The position numbers and the translations under genes were made by a program. Shown here piece after piece: positions 24,060-33,544 of a stretch of 35,542 nucleotides of DNA. Origin of the DNA: Candidatus Sumerlaeaceae bacterium (lineage in GTDB: Bacteria > Sumerlaeota > Sumerlaeia > Sumerlaeales > Sumerlaeaceae); assembly GCA_019695055.1 (NCBI GenBank), contig JAIBAT010000150.1, forward strand, positions 1 through 35,542, in the 5' to 3' direction. The first letter of the stretch is position 1, and the number at the start of each line of letters is the position of its first letter. The notes under the pieces are model-generated. The model did no database searches, was not told the origin of the DNA, and saw only the letters and a list, made by a program, of their open reading frames with translations.

Positions 24060-24794
24060 TTACTTAAGCTGTTTCGTTTCGTCCCAGGAACTCGTATAGA
24101 TCACATCCCCGCGGCTCACGGAGCCGTTTGTCGGGTCATAAACCGGCACGCCGTTTTCTGTGAGATATCTAACGGCATCGGCATGGCCCATGGCATGGTC
24201 GCGGGCCCAGGGCAACACCTTGGGCAGGTAGGTCACCGTCATCAGCGGCACCGGGACTATCTTGTTCTCCCTGTAAACCAACTCTGCGGATTGGATCAGA
24301 TACCGGAACGGTCCACGGTCGGCGCCTATGCCGCCACGGAGAAGGACGCCGGTTGTTTTCTCATCCGCAAAGAAAGGTTTTGGCACCTCCACCTTGATCG
24401 GGAGATTTTCAATTTCACAGACCCCGTCCGGCCCGGCGGAGACGATGACCACGGTGGAACCATTCGCCATGCCTTGCTGGGAAAGGTAGTGGTAGGGCTC
24501 ACCCTTTCTGGAGAATGGATCCCGCGGCAGGGACTTGAGATAGCCGACGGGCGTCGTCAACTTGGTCGGGGTCAGGTTTCCCTCATCGGGCAGCGTTTCG
24601 CTGCAATCGTCCACAAAGAGGCCGAGCGTGGCGACGACGATCTCGCGCATGGTGGCGCGCGACTTCTCGATCTTGCGTTCGAGGGACCATCGGCTGCCGG
24701 GGCCTGCCACGAGACCCGCGGCGATGACCACGAAGACCCCCGCGATGGCCGCGGCGATGCGCTTCGCGCGCGATGGACGCTGTGTGGGGCTCAT
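24060..24794 (-). CDS. GspG-like pseudopilin-related protein
   Basis: 244 residues. A basic N-terminus and one membrane helix (about 12-32) are followed by KIEKSRATMREIVVATLGLFVDD and TTPVGYLKSLPRDPFSRKG, the arrangement seen in type II secretion GspG-like proteins of uncultured bacteria, where the second segment corresponds to the pseudopilin LP-x-DPF loop. VIVSAGPDG matches the pseudopilin C-terminal loop. The classic prepilin cleavage motif GFTLxE is absent and the hydrophobic helix is not followed by Phe-Thr, so it is anchored but probably not processed. The C-terminal 90 residues (AELVYRENKIVPVPLMTV onward) are extra. It overlaps the DUF3179 gene as ATGA and is its downstream partner. 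Confidence 0.7.
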   Translation of the reverse strand: MSPTQRPSRAKRIAAAIAGVFVVIAAGLVAGPGSRWSLERKIEKSRATMREIVVATLGLFVDDCSETLPDEGNLTPTKLTTPVGYLKSLPRDPFSRKGEPYHYLSQQGMANGSTVVIVSAGPDGVCEIENLPIKVEVPKPFFADEKTTGVLLRGGIGADRGPFRYLIQSAELVYRENKIVPVPLMTVTYLPKVLPWARDHAMGHADAVRYLTENGVPVYDPTNGSVSRGDVIYTSSWDETKQLK

Positions 24795-25723
24795 TTGGCC
24801 GCTCCCGGTTTGTCCGCCATCGGCAACTTTGTTTCAGGATAAAACGAACACCACGCATACCAAAACGCCCGCGTCGCGATCCCGTCAAACGGCGGTTCAA
24901 CCCGCGCCGTTTCCAGGTCCTTGTCCCAGACTACCCGGACGGTCTTGGCGCCAAGGTTTGCCTCGGCGCCGCCTGCCTTGCGCAACTCGTCCAACGGGTA
25001 GGCCACCGAGTCCTTCCCCAAGCTTAGCCCAAACACCTCGCGCCCGGCGTCGAGGCGATCGTCGCGCCGCGTGACGGTTTCGTTCATCAGGGGGTTGGTG
25101 TTGTAGCCCTTGGGCTTTTTTTCGTAGGCCTCGTAGCGTATCCCATGTTTCGGAACCGGCTTCAGGACTTTTGACTCCGGATGAACTTTCTTCCATGCGC
25201 CGAAGGTCGTGATGACCGGCGCGGGGCCGGGCACCAGTTTCCCTTCGCTCAGGTTATCGGGCACTGGCACGGCAGCGATCTGCGGATAGAGCAGGTCGGT
25301 GCCCTGTCGCCGCATGCAGAGCACCCCGGCGTATAGGCCACCCACTTCGAGACCAGAGGTCAGGTCGTCCAGACGGTAGGTGAGCGCTGTGTTCGCCATG
25401 ATGCAATAGGTCACGGCGAGCTTCTGGCCGCCGATTTCGTCGTTTACGATGTGGTGGTACCACATCTGGGAGATCGGGAAACAGCGCGCGTCGCCGTTGA
25501 CGTCGAGGCCGATCACGGGGGTGTCGGCGGAGACCTTGGCGTCCCGGATGGGTTCATATTCGGGGCGGGTGAGGGTTTCGAATTGTCCCGTCGGCGCGGT
25601 ACGGAAGCGGCCGTACTGGCTGGCGCCACCGTGGCGGATTTCCGCATGGACCGCATTCCTCCCCAGTGCGCAGGCAAGCATCACGACAGTGACCGCCCCC
25701 CGCGTTCTCATGGCGGCATTCAT
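24791..25723 (-). CDS. DUF3179 domain-containing exported protein
   Basis: 310 residues with a signal-peptide-like N-terminus (VTVVMLACALGRNAVHA) from ATG 25723; ATG 25711 is an alternative. The DUF3179 pattern is clear: DTPVIGLDVNGDARCFPI, MWYHHIVNDEIGGQKLAVTYC, a TALTYRL segment and FWYAWCSFYPETKL near the end. In the family a TYCPLCG Cys pair is usual; here TYCIMAN keeps only the first Cys. Function of DUF3179 is not established. It is first in a two-gene operon with the pseudopilin-like protein. It is divergent from atpG with 189 bases between them. Confidence 0.85.
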   Translation of the reverse strand: MNAAMRTRGAVTVVMLACALGRNAVHAEIRHGGASQYGRFRTAPTGQFETLTRPEYEPIRDAKVSADTPVIGLDVNGDARCFPISQMWYHHIVNDEIGGQKLAVTYCIMANTALTYRLDDLTSGLEVGGLYAGVLCMRRQGTDLLYPQIAAVPVPDNLSEGKLVPGPAPVITTFGAWKKVHPESKVLKPVPKHGIRYEAYEKKPKGYNTNPLMNETVTRRDDRLDAGREVFGLSLGKDSVAYPLDELRKAGGAEANLGAKTVRVVWDKDLETARVEPPFDGIATRAFWYAWCSFYPETKLPMADKPGAAK

Positions 25724-25912
25724 ATCGGTGATAGGGTGCCACTCGGGGGTGAACAGTCAAATAAGAATGGCCTGCAAAAGCCTGAATTCTCAGCCATCAA
25801 GCCCCTAGGGCGCCCTTTTTTTCGGTTGAACACAAGAGTTTCGCCCCGTGGATGTAAGGAAAACTCGGTTGAGAGCAGTCTTTTCGAGAACCCCAAAACG
25901 TAACGGAACCCA

Positions 25913-26791
25913 ATGGCAGAGAACGTAAAGTCCCTCCGGCGCCGCGTGCGCTCGATCAAGAACACGAAGCAGATTACCCGCGCGATGGAGATGGTGAGCG
26001 CGGCGAAGCTGCGGCGGGCGCAGGACCTGCTAATGGCGGGGCGGCCGTATGCGAGCAAGCTGCGCGAGTTCATGGGGCACCTGGCCTCCAGTGCCGAGAG
26101 CACTCACCCGTTCTTCACGAAGCGCGAAGTGAAGCGCCGCACGCTTGTGGTGGTTACGTCCGACCGCGGCCTCGCCGGTGGGTTCAATACGCAGGTCATC
26201 AAGAAGGCCGAGGCGGCGCTCAAGGCATCGCCGGTTCCGATGGAGCTTGTCTGCATCGGCCGCAAGGGGTACGACTACTTCAAGAACAAGCCCTACAAGA
26301 TCGTTTTTCAGGTGACGGACATGGGGGGCAAGGTTTCCGGCGCAGGTGCCGCGGAGATCGCCGACCGGGTGGCGAAAATGTTCCTCGACGGCGAGACGGA
26401 CGAGGTGCTGCTGCTGTTCAACTCTTTTATTTCAACGATGATGTACGCGCAGCAGCTTGAGAAGCTGTTGCCACTGGATCCGGAGGAATTGCTGGGCGCA
26501 TCGGCCGCGAAAAGCACTTCGGCCCACCATGTGGATTACATCCTGGAGCCCACGCCCCAGCGCGTGTTCGATAGCATCCTGCCGCGGTTCATCCGCAGCC
26601 GGGTTTACATGGCGATCGCCGAAACGGGCGCGGCGGAGCACAGCGCGCGCATGATCGCCATGAGCGCGGCGACGAAGAACTGCACGGAGCTTATCGACTC
26701 GGTGTCCCTGAAGATGAACAAGGCCCGTCAGGCCATGATCACGAAGGAAATCCTCGAGGTTGTGGGCGGGGCGGAAGCGCTGAAGGGGTAA
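25913..26791 (+). CDS. atpG: ATP synthase F1 gamma subunit, isolated from other atp genes
   Basis: Full-length F1 gamma subunit, 292 residues, the rotor shaft between F1 and the membrane ring. The N-terminal helix (LRRRVRSIKNTKQITRAMEMVSAAKLRRAQ, a landmark) and the C-terminal helix (SARMIAMSAATKNCTELID through ITKEILEVVGGAEAL) are intact, and the central domain has VVVTSDRGLAGGFN. Nothing suggests decay. The usual neighbours atpA and atpD are absent: upstream is a divergent DUF3179 gene, downstream a convergent nfo gene. It must therefore have its own promoter, in the 189-base upstream region. Either the atp operon of this genome is split or this copy was relocated or duplicated. Confidence 0.97.
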   Translation: MAENVKSLRRRVRSIKNTKQITRAMEMVSAAKLRRAQDLLMAGRPYASKLREFMGHLASSAESTHPFFTKREVKRRTLVVVTSDRGLAGGFNTQVIKKAEAALKASPVPMELVCIGRKGYDYFKNKPYKIVFQVTDMGGKVSGAGAAEIADRVAKMFLDGETDEVLLLFNSFISTMMYAQQLEKLLPLDPEELLGASAAKSTSAHHVDYILEPTPQRVFDSILPRFIRSRVYMAIAETGAAEHSARMIAMSAATKNCTELIDSVSLKMNKARQAMITKEILEVVGGAEALKG

Positions 26792-26803
26792 GCACCGCGA
26801 TTC

Positions 26804-26890
26804 TTTGACGCGAAGGCGCGAAGAGTTCGCAAAGGGAAAGCGGCGGTCATCAGCAACAGCAAAAAGTGGTCTTTGCGCCGTTGCGTCAGG
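26804..26890. repeat. Imperfect inverted repeat between convergent atpG and nfo
   Basis: Arms of about 21 bases (26804-26824 and 26870-26890) match at 16 positions when one is reversed and complemented. It fills the gap between two stop codons. The GCGAAGGCGCGAAG style recalls dispersed intergenic repeats in other genomes; it could also be a bidirectional termination structure, although no T run is present. Confidence 0.45.
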
Positions 26891-26893
26891 TTC

Positions 26894-27769
26894 CTACTTA
26901 ATCAACGACCGCAGTACAGCCATGTTCTCCACGTCCTCCGCCATGTCGTCGCCCTTGTCGGTTTCCAGCACCATGGGGATGCCGCGGAGGTTCCGGTCGT
27001 TCATCAGCATGCGGAAGGCCTCCAGGCCGATCTCGCCCTTGCCGATGTGCTCGTGGCGGTCCTTGCGCGAAGCAAAGGGTTTCTTGGAATCATTGACGTG
27101 GATGGCCTTGAGTTGATCGAGGCCGATGATGCGGTCGAAGTCCGACCACGTTTTTTCGTAGCCGTCCTTCGTGCGGAGTTCGTAGCCGGCGGAGAATACG
27201 TGGCAAGTGTCGAGGCACACCCCGAGCCGCTTGCGTGCTTTGGTTTGCTTTATAATGGCAGCAATTTCCTCGAACTGCGCGCCGATGGCGGTTCCCTGTC
27301 CGGCGGTGGTTTCCAGCAGAATCTGGCATTCGCCTTTCGGGGTCGCGGCGAAGATTTCGTCCAGCGCGCTGGCGATGCGGGCGATCCCCGCGTCGGGCCC
27401 ATCGCCGCCGTGGGCACCGGGGTGCATGACAAGGCCGGTGACGCCGAGGGCGTCGCAGCGTGTCAGTTCGTCCACCATGTCGTCGATGGATTTCTGGCGC
27501 AGTTCGGGGTTGGCGCTGCCGAGGTTCACAAGATAGATCGTGTGGGCGATGCAGGACTTTATGGGCGAGTTTTTCATGCGCTCGCGGAAGAGTTTTGCAT
27601 CTTCGGGCTTGAGCGGCGGGAAGGCCCACCGCGTGTTGCCCTTCACAAAGATTTGCATGGCTGTGCAGCCGATGGATTCGCCGCGATCCACGGCTTTGGG
27701 CACGCCGCCCGCGGTGCTCATGTGGGAGCCCAGAAGGATTTCGTCCGAGCCAGACTGTTTTGTTTTCAT
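26894..27769 (-). CDS. nfo: Endonuclease IV (apurinic/apyrimidinic endonuclease)
   Basis: 291 residues, usual family length. Endonuclease IV cuts the backbone 5' to abasic sites in base excision repair using three zinc ions. Signatures are complete: GSHMSTAGGVPKAV near the start, IAHTIYLVNLGS, VMHPGAHGG, LLETTAGQG, GVCLDTCHVFSAGY and HVNDSKKPFASRKDRHEHIGKG near 225-250 (landmark). Cytoplasmic. It converges with atpG and is divergent from the YkgJ-type gene with a 44-base gap, so the two may share a promoter region. Confidence 0.97.
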   Translation of the reverse strand: MKTKQSGSDEILLGSHMSTAGGVPKAVDRGESIGCTAMQIFVKGNTRWAFPPLKPEDAKLFRERMKNSPIKSCIAHTIYLVNLGSANPELRQKSIDDMVDELTRCDALGVTGLVMHPGAHGGDGPDAGIARIASALDEIFAATPKGECQILLETTAGQGTAIGAQFEEIAAIIKQTKARKRLGVCLDTCHVFSAGYELRTKDGYEKTWSDFDRIIGLDQLKAIHVNDSKKPFASRKDRHEHIGKGEIGLEAFRMLMNDRNLRGIPMVLETDKGDDMAEDVENMAVLRSLIK

Positions 27770-27813
27770 GGGGCGGATGAATACCCCGCCCGCGAGGCGA
27801 TTGGAAAGCCCAA

Positions 27814-28170
27814 ATGTACAATGTCTCCGAATTTCGGTGCGCCATGTGCGGAAATTGCTGCCGCGGCGAGGGTTTCGTGCGCATCAAGGCGGACGAGGCC
27901 CCGCGCATTGCGGAGTTTCTGGGCCTTTCCCTCGACGAGTTTCTGCGGCGCTACACCCGGACACCGGAGATCAAATCGCAGGCGCGCGCCGGCGACCTTT
28001 GGTTCGTGGACAAGCCCGGGCCGGAGCAGGATTGCATCTTCCTCGAAAACAACCTTTGCGCCATCAACCCGGTCAAGCCGCAGCAGTGCATCGGATTTCC
28101 GCTGAAATGGCGAACGAACGACATAATGGACTATTGTGTGGGGATCCAGCGGACGGAGCACGAAGACTGA
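27814..28170 (+). CDS. YkgJ family cysteine-cluster protein
   Basis: 118 residues with eight conserved Cys: CAMCGNCC at 9-16, then single Cys in QDCIF, NNLCAI, QQCIGFP and DYCVG. This is the YkgJ/UPF0153 pattern, which binds a zinc or iron-sulfur cluster; the biochemical role in bacteria is unsettled. The ATG at 27814 starts 4 residues before the first conserved region. A 185-base stretch with a strong hairpin separates it from lpdA, so it is probably a separate transcript. Confidence 0.9.
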   Translation: MYNVSEFRCAMCGNCCRGEGFVRIKADEAPRIAEFLGLSLDEFLRRYTRTPEIKSQARAGDLWFVDKPGPEQDCIFLENNLCAINPVKPQQCIGFPLKWRTNDIMDYCVGIQRTEHED

Positions 28171-28184
28171 CAAAAAGAAGCGGC

Positions 28185-28209
28185 GCGGAACCCGGGTGGC
28201 CGGGTCCGC
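28185..28209. terminator. Stable GC-rich hairpin after the YkgJ-type gene
   Basis: Ten base pairs (GCGG plus ACCCGG with CCGGGT plus CCGC) with one bulged A enclose a GTGG loop. It starts 15 bases after the stop codon. The T-poor tail (ACATTTAGC) makes a classical terminator uncertain; it may serve as a terminator-like or mRNA-stabilising hairpin. Confidence 0.4.
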
Positions 28210-28355
28210 ACATTTAGCAATCCCGAATTTACCGTGGCACTTATAAGGGGCGGGGGCGGAAAAGTGAGCCGATGGAGTCGTTTAACATTCTCCGTAAAGA
28301 CTTTCCGCCCCGGCTGTACACAAATGGCGAACCCCAACACGACAAGAAGGACTTC

Positions 28356-29762
<1,407 letters not shown>

Positions 29763-29764
29763 GG

Positions 29765-30511
29765 ATGTCGTCCGACCTACAGGTCACCCTGCCGCGCCCG
29801 ATGACCCTGCGGCGCACGCTGCCGGCCATTGTGGCCATGGCGGTGGCGCTTGCGGCACTGCCTTTCACGGCCACGACCTATTGGCCCATTTTCAAGTCCC
29901 TCGGTTTTCTTGAATGGCGCGATTTCTGGGCCATCTGCAATCGCTACCCGAGCGACATTGTCATCACGGCGATGGTGGCGATCATCTATCTGTTCGACAA
30001 ACCGCGTCGGCGCTGCATCGTCTACCTGCTTGTGGCACTTGGCGTTTCCGGCGCCATGAACGAAACCATCAAGCAGACCTTCGGGCGCTATCGCCCGGAG
30101 GCCGCGCTGAACATCGAAGAGAAAGCCGAAAAGGATTTGAAGAAAATACTGGCGGCCGATCCCGCGTCGCCGATTCGCATTGCCCGGGAGGACCAATGGC
30201 TGTTCATGAAGCCGGGGCGACCCTTCTTCGAAGACTATTTCTCCTCCTTTCCGTCGGGCCACGCGAACGCGGCCTTTGTGCTCGCCGCGTTTCTCACGGC
30301 GCTTTACTGGCGCGGGCGGCTTGTTTGGTTTGTGTTTTCTGTGGGTGTCGCATTGGCGCGCATTGAAACCAATCGCCACTTTCCCGAGGACGTACTTTAC
30401 GGGGCTGGGCAGGGTTGGCTCATTGCGCAATGGGTCATGAGCTGGCACTGGCCGGGCCGCATTGGCGACTGGATCGTGGCGCGCCTGGAGCGATTTCGCT
30501 GGCTGGCGTAG
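29765..30511 (+). CDS. PAP2 superfamily membrane phosphatase
   Basis: 248 residues with about five membrane helices. The three PAP2 motifs are intact: K103-x6-RP111 (KQTFGRYRP), PSGH at 163-166, and R199-x5-H205-x3-D209. The catalytic His166 and His205 lie near the outer face. An insertion of about 50 charged residues (115-160, EEKAEKDLKKILA) separates motifs 1 and 2. The substrate may be undecaprenyl pyrophosphate, phosphatidic acid or phosphatidylglycerophosphate; sequence does not distinguish these. It begins 2 bases after lpdA and is almost certainly co-transcribed. Confidence 0.93.
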   Translation: MSSDLQVTLPRPMTLRRTLPAIVAMAVALAALPFTATTYWPIFKSLGFLEWRDFWAICNRYPSDIVITAMVAIIYLFDKPRRRCIVYLLVALGVSGAMNETIKQTFGRYRPEAALNIEEKAEKDLKKILAADPASPIRIAREDQWLFMKPGRPFFEDYFSSFPSGHANAAFVLAAFLTALYWRGRLVWFVFSVGVALARIETNRHFPEDVLYGAGQGWLIAQWVMSWHWPGRIGDWIVARLERFRWLA

Positions 30512-30604
30512 TGCCACCCATTTGTCACGTTCTTGAGGCTTGCTCCCTGCTGCGTTTGGGCAAAAACTGCAGGTGATTTGAGTTAACGGAGAAACCATCT
30601 GCCA

Positions 30605-31201
30605 ATGCCTTCCATCGCAAGACTTGCCGTTTCCGCCGAAGAGGCCGCCGAGGTCATGGCGAATGCGGGCGCTTACATGCAGGGACACTTCCTGCTGAGT
30701 TCGGGGCTTCACAGCCCCGAGTATTTCCAATGTGCCACTCTGCTGGAACAACCCGCCGTGGCGGAACACATCGCGAAGGCAGTCGCGGCAATCTGTCGGG
30801 AATGGAATGTGGAAACAGTGCTGTCCCCCGCGCTGGGGGCTATTTTGTTCGGGTACGAACTTTCGCGGGCACTGGGTTGCCGGAATATTTTCGCGGAGCG
30901 CCCGGGCGGGAAATTTGAACTGCGTCGCGGGTTCAGCTTGAAGCCCGGTGAGCGGGTGCTACTTGCTGAGAATGTCATCACGACCGGCGGCAGTGTCGAG
31001 GAAACCGCCGAAATGGCGCGGAAACTTGGCGCAAATGTCGCCGGTTATGCGGTGATCGTTGACCGCAGTGGCGGAAGGTTTGCGCCAAACGAGCCGGTGG
31101 CCGCTTATGCCGCCATCGACGCAAAAACTATTGATCCAGCGGCGTGCGAACTTTGCGCCGCCGGGATTGATCTCCTCAAACCCGGCAGCCGCAAATTCTG
31201 A
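30605..31201 (+). CDS. pyrE: Orotate phosphoribosyltransferase
   Basis: 198 residues. It makes orotidine monophosphate from orotate and PRPP in pyrimidine synthesis. Visible features: GHFLLSSGLHSPEYFQC near 27-43, SPALGAILFGYELSRALG, IFAERPGGKFELRRGF and the PRPP loop LLAENVITTGGS (119-130). The second acidic residue of the loop, usually Asp, is Asn123 here, which is unusual for the family. GGAG lies about 13 bases before the ATG, rather far. It follows the PAP2 gene after 93 bases and converges with the parvulin gene, with 3 bases between stop codons. Confidence 0.93.
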   Translation: MPSIARLAVSAEEAAEVMANAGAYMQGHFLLSSGLHSPEYFQCATLLEQPAVAEHIAKAVAAICREWNVETVLSPALGAILFGYELSRALGCRNIFAERPGGKFELRRGFSLKPGERVLLAENVITTGGSVEETAEMARKLGANVAGYAVIVDRSGGRFAPNEPVAAYAAIDAKTIDPAACELCAAGIDLLKPGSRKF

Positions 31202-31204
31202 AGA

Positions 31205-31489
31205 TCAGTCCTTCGTGTCCGTCACCATGATGAGGTGATAGCCGAAGGCGGTCTTGATGGGGCCGATAACGGTGTCCTTCTTGGCGCTGAAGGCCGCGGC
31301 CTCAAAGGTTTCGTCCATCACGCCCTTGGCGAAGAACCCGAGGTCGCCGCCGTTGGCGCCGCTGGGGCAGGTGCTGAACCGTTTCGCCATCTTGGCAAAC
31401 TTCTCGCCCGCGGCGATCTTCGCCTTGGCGTCCTGGGCGTGCTTTTCATTGTCAAACAATATGTGGCTTGCGCGAACTTCTGTTGGCAT
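31205..31489 (-). CDS. Single-domain parvulin-type peptidyl-prolyl isomerase
   Basis: 94 residues forming one complete parvulin domain: RASHILFDNEKHAQDAKAKI, KFSTCPSG-like (RFSTCPSGANGGDLGFF), an FEAAAFSAKK segment and GPIKTAFGYHLIMV. It lacks a signal peptide, so it acts in the cytoplasm like PpiC, isomerising peptidyl-proline bonds. AGGAAA lies 6 bases before the ATG. It follows the glycosyltransferase gene by 38 bases on the same strand and may be the last gene of that operon. Confidence 0.94.
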   Translation of the reverse strand: MPTEVRASHILFDNEKHAQDAKAKIAAGEKFAKMAKRFSTCPSGANGGDLGFFAKGVMDETFEAAAFSAKKDTVIGPIKTAFGYHLIMVTDTKD

Positions 31490-31527
31490 GGTTGGTTTCC
31501 TTTGCTTGTGTTTGTGCCGGGATTCTG

Positions 31528-33537
31528 TTAGTTTCCCGGCGGGTTATTCTTCACGACGCCGACCCACAACACCCGCACCCCAAGATCCCGGTCGTCGCTG
31601 GCAACACCGGTTTCCCGAAGGTTTACGGGGTTCATTGTCCAACCAATTTGCAGCATGTCCGGTCCGGCGGGAACAGGAATCTCCAGTTCCACCTTGTCCG
31701 GGCGGAAGTCGGGCAGTTGCAAAACGGGTTCGCCTGCAAACAGTTCCCGTTTGCCTCCACGGCGGGCATAAACCTTCATCCCGGGCTTGTACCCTGCGGG
31801 CACAGGCGGCGGAAACTCAAAGCACAGGACCACCGTGGTTGCATCCGCGGCGTCGAGAAGCCTGAAGGCGCTCTTCTTTTTCGCCCATCGGAAGGCGCCC
31901 GTCTGCGGATCGGATTCGATGCCGTAGAATTCACGATGGTTGAAGAATCCCTCGATCTGTCCTTCGAGGTCATTGGGTTCGTACCATCGGGCCAATCGCC
32001 CCCGCATGGATTCCGGGACGCCAAAGTCGCCCATGCGGACAGACTGGACATTCACGCTGGGATCCACAGAAATGGTCCTCGGCGATCCCTGCAGGCGCAG
32101 CTTGTGAAAGTAGGCCAGTTCCCCCTTGTAGGACGAGTAGTTGTAAAGGGGATCTGTGACGAGCCAAACCTCCCTGCCGTCCGCGCCGCGACGCCATTTC
32201 TCATAGTCCCTGGGGAGCATGGACTTAACGGGCTTGTCCAGGTAGTGGCTCATGGCGCGCGAATACCAGGGCGGGAAGAAGACCACCGCGTCCGGCGGCG
32301 AGGCCCTGTAGTATTCCGCAAGTTTGCGATTGTTGGTCTTCTGGGGAGTGATTTGCTGGACATAGGTTCCGTAAGCCATGGCGCCCGCAAGGATTGTGGT
32401 CAGCGCCAGGCGTCCCATCCTTGGGCGAACCGATGCGCAGGCATACCCCAGCAAAAGCAGGAAGTATGGCAGGACAAAATCCACAAATCGCGGGCGGTTA
32501 AAAATCGGTTTGACGGTGTGGCTTACAATTCCCGCGCAAAGCACGGGCACCACCACCATCCATGCAAAGAAGCCCAGCATGGTGGAGTCGCCCCAGGATT
32601 GGACAAATCGCGCAGCCCGTTGGCGGTGGCGAAACGCAAGAATGCCGAGAATCAACGCCGCCACAACCATGGTGTGCGGCCACCAAAAATCGTGTATGGT
32701 TGTGGCATTTCCCCAGAAGAACTCCTTGCCGACGAACCAGACGTGATCCAGAAACGGGGTTTCCCGCATCCAGTCGGCGTTCTTCGCGCTGATTCCGCCC
32801 GTGGTCTGGCGAACATAGGCCGCCCACGGCAGGAACAAAACGAAGACGCCGACGGTCATGAACCCGTAGTTCACAAGCTCCCGGACGTTGTGGCGCCGCA
32901 GGTAGTAAGTGAGCACATAAAAACCATGGGCAGCAAGCACCATGGCCGCCACGTAATGGGTGAGCATGAGCGCGGTGGAGACCACCACGTAAGCGGCAGC
33001 TGCAAACAAGCGGCTTCGCGGGTGGGCCGTTTCCCGGGGAAACAAGTAGTACACAAGGCAGAGCGATGACAAGGTGGCCAGGGCGGCGCCCTGGGCGTAC
33101 ATTCGGGCTTCCTGGGCAAAATACACGTCCTCGGCATTGACAGCGGCCATTGCCATGACGGGCAGCGCAAGCCGCCACCCACCGGCACGATGTGCCAAGG
33201 CAAGCAACGCGAGCAATCCGAGCCAGCTCCAGGCTGCGCTGTATCCACGCATGACACCGTCGGACATGCCAAACGCCGTGCGCCACAGGGAAAGCCCCAT
33301 GAAGTAGAGGGGAGGCGTGCTGTCACCGGCGTTTACACGCATGGCATGGTGAATGCCCTGATTCGTGTATAGAGCTGTTACGGATTCATCGAACCAGATG
33401 CTCTCGTCTTCCAGACCTTGGAAACGGATCATGGCCGCAATTGCCAGCAGCAGAACCAATACGGCGAATCTAAGTGGCAGGCCGCGGGAACGCCCCGCAT
33501 AGGGCCAGGCAGTTTCGGCAGTCGGCCCCGGATTCAA
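31528..33537 (-). CDS. GT39-like (ArnT/PMT-type) membrane glycosyltransferase
   Basis: 669 residues. The N-terminal half is a GT-C membrane enzyme: first helix about 24-40, then the loop IWFDESVTALY with the catalytic-type Asp-Glu pair near 49-50, and about nine further helices up to residue 430, with AQEARMYA in the second outer loop as in GT39-like proteins. The C-terminal 240 residues are soluble and beta-rich, presumably extracytoplasmic. It would transfer a sugar from a polyprenyl-phosphate donor to a lipid or protein. The only available start is TTG 33537, as the frame contains no ATG, GTG or TTG between the upstream stop and this codon. It starts 7 bases after the FAD oxidoreductase stop, suggesting an operon. 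Confidence 0.88.
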   Translation of the reverse strand: MNPGPTAETAWPYAGRSRGLPLRFAVLVLLLAIAAMIRFQGLEDESIWFDESVTALYTNQGIHHAMRVNAGDSTPPLYFMGLSLWRTAFGMSDGVMRGYSAAWSWLGLLALLALAHRAGGWRLALPVMAMAAVNAEDVYFAQEARMYAQGAALATLSSLCLVYYLFPRETAHPRSRLFAAAAYVVVSTALMLTHYVAAMVLAAHGFYVLTYYLRRHNVRELVNYGFMTVGVFVLFLPWAAYVRQTTGGISAKNADWMRETPFLDHVWFVGKEFFWGNATTIHDFWWPHTMVVAALILGILAFRHRQRAARFVQSWGDSTMLGFFAWMVVVPVLCAGIVSHTVKPIFNRPRFVDFVLPYFLLLLGYACASVRPRMGRLALTTILAGAMAYGTYVQQITPQKTNNRKLAEYYRASPPDAVVFFPPWYSRAMSHYLDKPVKSMLPRDYEKWRRGADGREVWLVTDPLYNYSSYKGELAYFHKLRLQGSPRTISVDPSVNVQSVRMGDFGVPESMRGRLARWYEPNDLEGQIEGFFNHREFYGIESDPQTGAFRWAKKKSAFRLLDAADATTVVLCFEFPPPVPAGYKPGMKVYARRGGKRELFAGEPVLQLPDFRPDKVELEIPVPAGPDMLQIGWTMNPVNLRETGVASDDRDLGVRVLWVGVVKNNPPGN

Positions 33538-33544
33538 AGCCGGA

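Noticed and set aside
25800..25825. Short GC palindrome followed by a T run before atpG
   Set aside because: The palindrome leaves only a 3-4 bp stem once a loop is allowed, too weak to call a terminator.
26873..28105. 410-residue plus-strand ORF
   Set aside because: Antisense to nfo and overlapping the YkgJ-type gene in another frame.
31468..33069. 533-residue plus-strand ORF
   Set aside because: Antisense to the membrane glycosyltransferase; lacks hydrophobic or domain patterns.
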